16,786 bases of DNA from Flavobacteriales bacterium UBA4660 (lineage in GTDB: Bacteria > Bacteroidota > Bacteroidia > Flavobacteriales_D > Sanyastnellaceae), in NCBI GenBank assembly GCA_002405435.1, contig DHLU01000240.1, positions 1-16,786 on the forward strand, in the 5' to 3' direction. Below the pieces are notes generated by a model, which did no database searches, was not told where the DNA came from, and saw only the letters and a list, made by a program, of their open reading frames with translations. The position numbers and the translations under genes are program-made. Positions 1 through 7,122 of this stretch are shown one piece after another. Position 1 is the stretch's first letter; each line of letters starts with the position of its first letter.

Positions 1-1759
1 CGTTCACCCAAATTATGACTCCATCATCGCTTCGCCAGACTTTTACGGAAGGTTCATAGCCGGTGAAGGAAAGCCAGAGTCTATTGGGGTTGGCTGGATC
101 CATTGCCAAGCCGGTCATGAGGGGAGGAAGGTATACGGTTCCGTTTTCGGTGTCGAATTCGAAATACTGCATACCGGTTGTATTTTCATCTATGTGATTT
201 TGGGTGATATCTATGAAATTGGTATCGGCCCAATCATCTGCCTCATTGAATTGATCAAACGAAGTACATTTTAAAAGATGGGGTTTTGTGAATTCGAGAC
301 TCAAGTCCCAGGAAGCGCCATTTGGATTGAACCCCCTGGTCACGACATACACAAAATTGGGATCGCTTTCAGAGATTTCAAACTCCGTGATCAACCTCCA
401 TTGTTTCCATCGAAGTTCATTGAGATTGGCTTGTTGAATATCAGAACGCTGTTCCCACAAATAGGTTGGGTCGGGATTAGTAACGGGATCAGTGTATTCA
501 GGGGGGCCAACGAGGATCGGTGTAGCCTGTTTTCTGCGGTAAATTTCCGCAAAGCCGAAATAGGGTTCACCGGTCTGGGGATGATGCCTGATCTTGAACG
601 TTTGCGCTGCTGAAGTCTTGCAGTATTCATTGCCAGGGGAGTCGCGCGGTGTAGGTTCAAGATACATTTGATTGATAAACTCTATACCACAATTTCGATT
701 GACAGTTTCTTCTGTACGACCCAATTGACCTACATTATGTCCATCAATACCAGACGAAGTAGACTGTGTGTAGTACCGGTTGAAAAAATTATCCACCTGT
801 GCTCCAAATCCGTCACCAACATTCACACCATTCCAGCCATTCAAGAATTGTGGTTGGAATGCATAGGTGCCATTGTCGTGAAGCCCGATCAAAAGCATAT
901 CTTTGTCTTTTTCTGAATCATCAAAACACCAGAGGGTTGAAATTTCAAGACCACTGGTACGTCGTTCCCAGCAATTGGTGAAAGCCGGGTCGGTTGTGGA
1001 GTCAACAATATCAAAGAGCGGTACTTCGCAAGCAGTGCCGTCTTGAGCTGGGTATACGGAAATCCCACCGTCATTTCCATCGAACAACTGTGGATCATCG
1101 ATTACCCCTGTAATATACGGCTCGAATGAAAGGTCATGATGATCGGCATGTGAGTTTTGGTCGATATAGTTGGTATATCTTCCATATTGCAACACTCCGG
1201 CGTTTAAAGCGATATTATCCACCAATGGTTCCGGGTCATAACTGCCCAGAACATGGGTATAACCGAAAAAGAAACGGTCGGGGTTTGAGGGATCGACTGT
1301 GATGGCGTTCCAGGTTGGACTGACCAGATAGCGTGGTGATGGTGGGGCGCAGCCGCTGTAATCTGGGTAATACTCAAACAATTCTAACCAAATCCCGTTT
1401 TCAAATGCATAAACATAACCCTTTGGTAGGGAATATGTAGTCGTCTGGTTTCCTTCAGTTCCGTTGTCGCAGTCGGTAACGGTATATTCTGTATTGGTGC
1501 CTATGATGTAAGCATATAACCGGTCAGGCCTTGTGGATACGGTAGCAATATTAATGGAAGTAGTTTGGAAACCTGTGAGATCGTCAAGATTCAGAGGTGA
1601 GGAATTGCCATGTGCAGCAAGTATTTCAATGTCTTCGTTGTCATAACCATCATTGTCTATGCTGAGCAGATATATGCTGTTGGCTCCGGAGATATGTAGC
1701 AGTGGGATTCCATGCCGGCCCTTTGTGCCAACATTTGGATGGAAGAACAATTTTTCAAC
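1..1759 (-). CDS. VPS10/BNR-type beta-propeller secreted protein, partial, with a broken 5' end
   Basis: The minus-strand frame stays open from 1759 to the left edge (586 codons) and has no stop inside the window, so the C-terminus lies outside. The translation has features of sortilin/BNR-like propeller proteins, which in Bacteroidota are often type IX secretion cargo: an HADHHDLSF segment (about 1118-1147), GNDGGISVYP (about 1052-1081), GDGFGAQVDN (about 788-817), repeated DPxNPxR blade motifs, and an Asp-box-like SDDGVIIW at the left edge (8-31). An in-frame TGA at 1762-1760 closes the frame upstream. No ATG occurs in frame until 898-896, and no signal peptide is visible. A TTG at 1750-1748 is a poor start. 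Upstream of the TGA the same frame continues for 31 codons and reads QLLPGSPELMSHS just before the stop, which fits a propeller blade. The gene is therefore probably interrupted by a nonsense change or 5' truncated. The family call is firm; whether it is functional is uncertain. It is more AT-rich than its neighbours. Confidence 0.7.
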
Positions 1760-1978
1760 TCAACTGTGGGACATTAACTCAGGAGATCCAGGCAGAAGCT
1801 GGAACCGAGTTGCAAGATGCCTTCCATTGATGTTCGGCCGTGTAAAGCATCCGGCTTAGTTTTGCTTTTGCTCAGACGTCATCGAAAAATGGGCAGAAAA
1901 AGCCATAGGTCGCCCGGAACGGCAGGGGGGTAATGCATAAATATCGATTCGATTCCTGTTGTTGGAGCGGGGGTTGTA

Positions 1979-1992
1979 AAGGCTTAAGCCTT
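1979..1992. repeat. 14-bp perfect palindrome AAGGCTTAAGCCTT
   Basis: The sequence equals its own reverse complement over 14 bases. It lies about 245 bases upstream of thiL, outside any coding sequence. Perfect palindromes of this size can be operators for dimeric regulators, but nothing here identifies a binder. Chance occurrence is possible. Confidence 0.35.
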
Positions 1993-2083
1993 GACCATGA
2001 GTGTGTTAATTGATTAAAAGGCATGAATCGGAATAAATCTCGACCAAAATTTACCAGGTAGGAACTGATTGGCCAGAATGGGG

Positions 2084-2100
2084 GAATGCTTAACGCATTC
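2084..2100. repeat. Short inverted repeat GAATGC-TTAAC-GCATTC
   Basis: Two 6-base arms, GAATGC and GCATTC, are separated by five bases in the leader region of thiL. No T-run follows on either side, so it does not look like an intrinsic terminator. It could be a protein binding site or a small hairpin; its role is unknown. Confidence 0.3.
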
Positions 2101-2141
2101 GCGCAACCAAGGGGAGCCACGCCCGCCGGTATGGGAATGAA

Positions 2142-2149
2142 TAACTTTG
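2142..2149 (+). promoter_or_regulatory. Possible Bacteroidota -7 element upstream of thiL
   Basis: TAACTTTG matches the Bacteroidota sigma-A -7 consensus TAnnTTTG. It sits 88 bases before the thiL ATG. No TTG-type -33 element is visible about 20 bases upstream, so support is weak. Confidence 0.3.
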
Positions 2150-2237
2150 CCCCCACGGGTTGGTTGCCATGCGATGACCATGATGCCCACCCGTTTTTGA
2201 AACCAGCAGCTACCAGCACCTGCCTTCCTATCCCACC

Positions 2238-3263
2238 ATGACAGAAAGAACCGAACTATCGGCCCTCGGCGAATTTGCCCTCATCGAAAGGCTCACTTCT
2301 TCTATTGTATTGCAACAACCCAACAGCGTCACCGGCGTCGGCGACGATGCCGCCGTGATTGCACCTACCGGCCAGTCGACGGTGGTGACCACTGACATGT
2401 TACTTGAGGGTGTGCATTTTGACCTGGCTTATACACCCCTGAAGCACCTGGGCTACAAGGCCGTTGTGGTAAACCTCTCAGACCTGGCGGCTATGAATGC
2501 GGCCCCGGGACAGTTCACCTTCTCGTTGGCTGCGAGCAACCGGTTTTCGGTTGAGGCACTGGATGAGTTGTATGCAGGCGTGCTGGCAGCCTGTGAGGCC
2601 TATGCGGTGGACCTGGTGGGCGGCGATACCTGTTCCTCGCGGAGCGGGCTGGTGATTTCAGTTACAGCGCTGGGTCATGCGTCGCCTGAAATGCTGGTGA
2701 AGCGATCCGGGGCAAGGGTCAATGACCTCGTTTGTGTCACCGGCGATCTTGGTGCCGCTTACCTCGGTCTTCAGATTCTCGAGCGTGAAAAGCAGGTATT
2801 TTTGGCCGCTCCTGGCGCACAACCTTTGCTGGAAGGTTATGACTATATACTGCGGCGACAATTGCGCCCCGAAGCACGCACAGACATGCGCGGCTATTTT
2901 TCAGAAGCCGGCTTGCTGCCGACGTCGATGATCGACATCAGTGATGGACTCGCCTCTGAAATGCTTCACATTACCCGCGCCAGCGGATGTGGTTGCCGGC
3001 TCTACGAAGAAAAATTTCCACTCGATCCTATGACCATTCGCACGGCGGAAGAGTTGGGGCTAGACAGCACCACCTGCGCGCTCAACGGCGGTGAAGACTA
3101 TGAATTGCTCTTTACCATCTTACCAGCTGACTTTGATAAGATCAAAGGTTCGCCGCACATCACGGTAATCGGGCACATTACAGAAGAGGCGCAGGGCAAT
3201 GTGCTGGTTACGCGCTCGGGCGCAGGCGTGCCCCTTCAGGCGCAGGGCTGGCGCGCCTTCTGA
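2238..3263 (+). CDS. thiL: Thiamine-monophosphate kinase
   Basis: ThiL uses ATP to phosphorylate thiamine monophosphate to thiamine pyrophosphate, the last step of cytoplasmic cofactor synthesis. The 341-residue protein has the family's motifs in order: GVGDDAAVI (33-41, metal and nucleotide site), LLEGVHFDL (55-63), NLSDLAAMNA (79-88), GGDT (128-131), VTGDLG (167-172), IDISDGLASE (232-241) and NGGEDYELL (283-291). Length is normal for the family. The ATG at 2238 gives the usual N-terminus ending in a G-E-F-x-L-I motif. No other thiamine gene is nearby. The next gene starts 115 bases downstream, so co-transcription is possible but not shown. Nothing in the sequence suggests loss of activity. 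Confidence 0.96.
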   Translation: MTERTELSALGEFALIERLTSSIVLQQPNSVTGVGDDAAVIAPTGQSTVVTTDMLLEGVHFDLAYTPLKHLGYKAVVVNLSDLAAMNAAPGQFTFSLAASNRFSVEALDELYAGVLAACEAYAVDLVGGDTCSSRSGLVISVTALGHASPEMLVKRSGARVNDLVCVTGDLGAAYLGLQILEREKQVFLAAPGAQPLLEGYDYILRRQLRPEARTDMRGYFSEAGLLPTSMIDISDGLASEMLHITRASGCGCRLYEEKFPLDPMTIRTAEELGLDSTTCALNGGEDYELLFTILPADFDKIKGSPHITVIGHITEEAQGNVLVTRSGAGVPLQAQGWRAF

Positions 3264-3378
3264 GCGTTTACTCTGGTATATAATCCTTTTTTGGCGCGGG
3301 CGCGCTGGCATTGGCGTTGAACATGCCGGGCACCTGAGAAATGCACTTACTTTGTCTGCGTATCGTTGCGCTTCCATC

Positions 3379-4719
3379 ATGAACCGAAGAAAATTTGTCA
3401 GTCAGGCCGCCTGGGTCTCCGCAGGCAGTTTGTTCATTTCTCCGCTTCTTTTGCCAGGCTGCAGCGCAAAGGATCTGTTTTCGGGTATGAATTACGAGGG
3501 CCGGGTGCTCATCATAGGAGCCGGAGCCGCCGGACTCTATGCAGGCTATCTGCTCAAGATGAACGGAATCGATTTCACCATCGTGGAAGCCGGTGCGGAG
3601 GTCGGCGGCAGGTTGGGCAAACTGACCGGATTTGCAGACTACGACATAGACACGGGCGCCCAGTGGATGCACGGCCGCCACCATATTCTCGGAGACCTGG
3701 CCGCCAAAGCAGGCACCATGCTCACCCGCGACGAAACCGCACTCAGTTATTGGTTCAATCAGCAGATAGTCGACGCATTGCCGCGCGATCCTTTTATCTT
3801 CGAAGGGGAAGCATTGCCTGATATTTCCTTTCGCGACTATGCGCACGACCAGGGCTACGGACCGGAATACGACAACATTATAGAAGCCATCGCCGGTGAC
3901 CAGGGTGCTGCGGCCTCAGCGCTGTCGGCATATTGGAATTACAAAGACGAGGAAAACTGGGTCTCGGGCGATGAAGACTATAAGTTTCGCGCTACGTACT
4001 TCGATTTTTTTTACGAACATGTAGCTGCGCAGGTAATCGGACACGTGAGACTCAACAGTATTGTCTCCGAAGTGGACTACACCTCAGACACCGTTGCCGT
4101 GACGCTTTCCGGCGGAGAGGTGCTGCTGGCTGACAAGGTGATTGTGACGGTGCCGGTTGCCGTTCTAAAGCTGGAAGAAATTCTGTTTTCTCCACGACTG
4201 CCAGCCGAAAAAACGGAGGCATTCTCGCGATTCGGCATGGGTCCGGGTATGAAGGTTTTTTTGAAGTTTACCCACAAATTTTATTCAGATAACTTGCTCG
4301 GTGGTGCCGTGTGCGCTGCCTACATCGATGACACGGTAGGCAAGGTGACCCAAGACCATGTGCTGATGGCCTTCGTGATGGGCGATCAGGCTGCGGCCCT
4401 TCATGCCCTTGGAAGTGATGAGGCCATAACCCAGGCGTTGCTGACCGAACTGGATCTGGTGTATAACGGCCAGGCTTCGCCGGCGTGGCTTGCTTCTTCC
4501 ATTCACGATTATACAGACCGCCCGTTCATCAGAGGCGCCTATGGTTACAGCACCGTAGGCATGGGCGATGCACGATCGGTCGCTGCCAGGCCGGTAGACA
4601 ATAAAATATTTTTTGCGGGAGAGGCGATGAACACCAACGGCCACCACCAGACTGTTCAAGGTGCGGTGGAGTCAGCCTGCAAGGCAGTGATAGACCTGAT
4701 AGACGGCGTGGCACCATGA
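3379..4719 (+). CDS. Flavin-containing amine oxidase with Tat-like lipoprotein signal
   Basis: This is an FAD-dependent amine oxidase-fold protein (446 residues), probably oxidising an amine or polyamine to an aldehyde with release of peroxide; its substrate is unknown. The Rossmann motif GAGAAG is at 47-52, with the FAD-ribose glutamate at E70. GGR follows at 76-78, GAQWMHGR at 93-100 as in polyamine oxidase/LSD1-like members, and the C-terminal FAD motif FAGE at 412-415 with a following GHHQTVQGA. The start at 3379 gives a clean export signal: NRRKFV resembles a twin-arginine motif, a hydrophobic run follows, and LLPGC places a lipobox cysteine at C28. An in-frame start at 3199 would overlap thiL and bury this signal. 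Tat export would fit a protein folded around FAD. The stop overlaps the next gene by 4 bp (ATGA), so the two are probably translated together. Confidence 0.88.
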   Translation: MNRRKFVSQAAWVSAGSLFISPLLLPGCSAKDLFSGMNYEGRVLIIGAGAAGLYAGYLLKMNGIDFTIVEAGAEVGGRLGKLTGFADYDIDTGAQWMHGRHHILGDLAAKAGTMLTRDETALSYWFNQQIVDALPRDPFIFEGEALPDISFRDYAHDQGYGPEYDNIIEAIAGDQGAAASALSAYWNYKDEENWVSGDEDYKFRATYFDFFYEHVAAQVIGHVRLNSIVSEVDYTSDTVAVTLSGGEVLLADKVIVTVPVAVLKLEEILFSPRLPAEKTEAFSRFGMGPGMKVFLKFTHKFYSDNLLGGAVCAAYIDDTVGKVTQDHVLMAFVMGDQAAALHALGSDEAITQALLTELDLVYNGQASPAWLASSIHDYTDRPFIRGAYGYSTVGMGDARSVAARPVDNKIFFAGEAMNTNGHHQTVQGAVESACKAVIDLIDGVAP

Positions 4720-5408
4720 GCAAGCGACTGACGGCTGCATGCATAGGCATCATGCTCACGCTTACGCTTTGGCCGCAGGGCCTATTGCTCGAAGGTGGAT
4801 ATGCGTTTGTCAGCATGCCTGAATGGAACCGTGCGACGCGCGTCTATAATTTCAGCCGTCCCTTTCTCACCCAGCCGCAACCCCTGCTCCGGCACGGCTA
4901 TGGTGCCGAATTCACCTACACTTTTAGGGCTGACCGCAGGTTGCTTCAACAGGTGGGAATGCGTATCGTTTCAACCGAAAGCAGGGCGCGCGGCGGTCAG
5001 CATGTTGCATGGCTGCGCTGTCACTTACTCGCTCCCGGCTACGGATTGCAGTGGAATCCGCGCGCAGGCAGGGAGGGTCTGCGGTTGAGTGTCTTCGTCG
5101 CTCCGGTGCTAACGCTGCTTCGCAGAAAACTTAACGGTTCATGGTCCAGTGAGGAGGGTGCACCATCTGGTGCCACCGGCAACGGCGGAGAGGTGCGGGT
5201 AAAAATTTGCTGGCTCACCGCGCTTAGCGGAGGCAGGGCAGGTATTTCGTGTTCGGCCGGTTTGGGTCCGGCCCTCTACGCGCCCCGGGCGGAAGCGGTG
5301 ATTAACCAAACGCAGCGGCTGGTGACCGGGCCACAAACCGTGTTTTTCTCTGCGACGGCAGGGTTGTGTTACCTCATCGGGCCCGCGCCCCAAACGGCAG
5401 GTCGATAG
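4716..5408 (+). CDS. Exported protein of unknown function, possible small outer-membrane beta-barrel
   Basis: I do not recognise a named family in this 230-residue protein. The N-terminus (about residues 1-24) has Lys/Arg then a hydrophobic stretch and looks like a signal peptide. The rest has alternating polar/hydrophobic segments with many Gly, Arg and aromatic residues, such as GYGAEFTYTF and LRLSVFVAPVLTLL, which is consistent with beta-strands of a small outer-membrane barrel. This is inference from composition only. Its ATG overlaps the amine oxidase stop (ATGA), implying translational coupling and a shared role at the envelope. It converges on the following minus-strand gene with only 17 bases between them, and no clear terminator is visible there. 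Confidence 0.7.
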   Translation: MSKRLTAACIGIMLTLTLWPQGLLLEGGYAFVSMPEWNRATRVYNFSRPFLTQPQPLLRHGYGAEFTYTFRADRRLLQQVGMRIVSTESRARGGQHVAWLRCHLLAPGYGLQWNPRAGREGLRLSVFVAPVLTLLRRKLNGSWSSEEGAPSGATGNGGEVRVKICWLTALSGGRAGISCSAGLGPALYAPRAEAVINQTQRLVTGPQTVFFSATAGLCYLIGPAPQTAGR

Positions 5409-5425
5409 CGTGAAGTCCCTTGAAT

Positions 5426-6943
5426 TCAGGCGGCCTTTTCTGCAGTCATTGCCGAGATCCGGCGTTTCGCCCAGGCGACAAAATCGAAAAACTCAAATAC
5501 ATGCGGGTTGTCTTTTCTGAGCGGCTCGAGGTCATCAGCCAGCCGCACAAACAGCGCACGCTCGTCTGCCAGTTTGCGCTTGCGTGATGCCATGGAAGCA
5601 AATTCAATCAGGATTTGCTCAAGCTTTCCGTAACAGTTCTTGCTTTGCCATAGCCGCTTCATTGAGCGAATACTGTATTGCAGCAATTCGTAATTGCCCA
5701 GTTCGATATGGATGACCATACCCAGCATCTGGGCCATGGCATAGATATCTGCCGTTTTCTGGCTTTCGAGGGTGCTGGTCAGCTTGTGAATGTGACGCAG
5801 GGCCTCATGTGGTCTTGATGAGATCAGGTGCAGTGCTGCCAGGTTGAAGTATAGCTGCGCCTTGCGCACCTGGCTCAGGCTATTTTCATGGGTTTTCAGT
5901 TCCTGCTCAATGGCGGCCAGTTTTGCAGGCGGAACCGCTTCGTTGCGCGCCATCATAAGCACCAGTTCTGTGCTGACCCTGATGGCGAACATATTGACTG
6001 CGGCCTGCGCTGACCTTGCAGATTCGACGTTGGTGAGCCGGCGCAATTCGGAGAGCCTTTCGGACGAGGCTGCCAGATCGCCGCAACGAACGCCCGCATA
6101 AATCGCGTTGGCAAGCAGGGCGATATAGAGTCCCTGTTCCATTTTAAAAAACGAACGGTTTTTATTTACCACGCGCAGGTTTTCGAGCAGATGCGGATAA
6201 CACCTGCCATAGTCACCCGCGGCGAAATACCAGGCGCTTTTGACCTGATGATAAAGAAAGCGGTTTACGGGACTCATGCTACCGATAGCTTCTTCCGGGG
6301 GCATGGCTTCAATGCGCAACTGAAGTGCTGCGAGGTTTTCCGTGTTGTGAATTTTACCGCTGCGGTACAATTCAAGAAACAGCGCGCTCTTAAGGTTCCA
6401 CCACTGCACCTGGCTGTCAAGTTCATGCAGCGCCTGCCGCCCGCGCGATGCGATAGCGGAGACCTCTTCTATTCCGCTTCTTTCGTAGTTGTTTTTTTCA
6501 GCGAGTTTCTGTTCCCAGATGCTGATGTCGAGCAGTAGGCTATTCAACCGGTGCTTTTGTGCGATTTTGGCGGCGCTGGTGAGGATCTTCCGGCATTGTT
6601 CGTAAAGTCCTTTGCGGTACAGTATAGCCGTGCTCTCCACCAGCCTGCGCGCCTGAAACTCCGGGTCTGATGCGGTGTGGAAGGCGTCGAGACTGCGCAG
6701 GATGGCATGGCTGAGCCTGTTTTTCAGGATGGAAAGTCTGCTCGAAAACGGGTATTTTTTCAGACTCCGGATCAGGGCCTCTTCATCAAACACGCGCTGT
6801 CGTTCAATTGCGTTAAACAAAATCATGTACGCGTTGCTATTTCCAATGATGTGCCTCGAGGAATAAATCCTGAAGTAACGTTTTTCGGCTTTGGTCAGCG
6901 AATGGACGAGCCGGTAGAGGCTGTCGGATTTTTTGTTCGCCAT
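5426..6943 (-). CDS. Conserved Bacteroidota alpha-helical repeat protein of unknown function
   Basis: This 505-residue soluble protein has no signal peptide or membrane segment. Its N-terminus, with the LTKAEKRYFR motif (16-25) followed by a YMILFNAI segment, resembles a family I recall as common and uncharacterised in Bacteroidota. The rest is dominated by amphipathic helices that look TPR-like, for example LYRKGLYEQCRKIL and AWYFAAGDYGRCYPHLL, suggesting a protein-interaction scaffold. No catalytic motif is visible. The ATG at 6943 starts the conserved N-terminal motif region and is followed immediately by Lys-rich sequence. It is the only gene in its transcription unit that I can support: 179 bases separate it from purF upstream. 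Function is unknown and I do not assign one. Confidence 0.8.
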   Translation of the reverse strand: MANKKSDSLYRLVHSLTKAEKRYFRIYSSRHIIGNSNAYMILFNAIERQRVFDEEALIRSLKKYPFSSRLSILKNRLSHAILRSLDAFHTASDPEFQARRLVESTAILYRKGLYEQCRKILTSAAKIAQKHRLNSLLLDISIWEQKLAEKNNYERSGIEEVSAIASRGRQALHELDSQVQWWNLKSALFLELYRSGKIHNTENLAALQLRIEAMPPEEAIGSMSPVNRFLYHQVKSAWYFAAGDYGRCYPHLLENLRVVNKNRSFFKMEQGLYIALLANAIYAGVRCGDLAASSERLSELRRLTNVESARSAQAAVNMFAIRVSTELVLMMARNEAVPPAKLAAIEQELKTHENSLSQVRKAQLYFNLAALHLISSRPHEALRHIHKLTSTLESQKTADIYAMAQMLGMVIHIELGNYELLQYSIRSMKRLWQSKNCYGKLEQILIEFASMASRKRKLADERALFVRLADDLEPLRKDNPHVFEFFDFVAWAKRRISAMTAEKAA

Positions 6944-7122
6944 AGTGCAAGAGGTTTAGCGGTTTTTTCAAATCAACCTATCTAAGATACGCCAGGGCCG
7001 GGGCGCGAGGTCGCGACGATGAAGCATGGGGGCATCCGGGCGAACGAACGGCATAATGCAGGCAGGCAACGGGAAGCCCGGGCACATGACTCCCTTAACG
7101 GGTTACGAGGTTGGGGTTTTGG

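Larger units (their letters stand above)
1763..2237. other. Intergenic stretch without a convincing gene
   Basis: This stretch lies between the broken propeller gene and thiL. Its first roughly 90 bases (to about 1855) may be the lost 5' continuation of the propeller gene. A 115-codon minus-strand open frame at 1872-2219 has low-complexity Pro/Phe-rich content and matches no family I recognise, so I do not call it. The stretch holds a 14-bp perfect palindrome (1979-1992), a TTAAT/ATTAA inverted pair (2006-2017), a 6-bp-stem hairpin (2084-2100) and a possible -7 element for thiL (2142-2149). I see no tRNA and no riboswitch. Confidence 0.6.

Noticed and set aside
278..613. 111-codon plus-strand open frame in the left region
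   Set aside because: It is antisense to the propeller frame, which carries clear blade motifs on the minus strand.
1941..1960. TTCGATTCC, resembling a tRNA T-loop
   Set aside because: Flanking bases do not form the T-stem, and no D-arm, anticodon arm or acceptor stem could be found around it.
1872..2219. 115-codon minus-strand open frame upstream of thiL
   Set aside because: Its composition is unlike the neighbouring proteins, it has no recognisable motif, and the DNA contains palindromes more typical of noncoding sequence. A real small gene is not excluded.
3199..3378. Longer start for the amine oxidase
   Set aside because: It would overlap the thiL C-terminus, add an Arg-rich 60-residue tail, and hide a clean Tat/lipoprotein signal that begins at 3379.
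3268..3846. 192-codon minus-strand open frame antisense to the amine oxidase start
   Set aside because: It overlaps the FAD-binding domain on the other strand and has no recognisable content.
6969..6976. TTGATTTG on the minus strand before the helical protein gene
   Set aside because: It misses the second base of TAnnTTTG and has no -33 partner, so it is too weak to call a promoter.
7004..7015. Near-palindrome CGCGAGGTCGCG between the helical protein gene and purF
   Set aside because: The arms are five bases around a 2-base centre in GC-rich DNA. With no T-run and no matching second copy it is likely chance.
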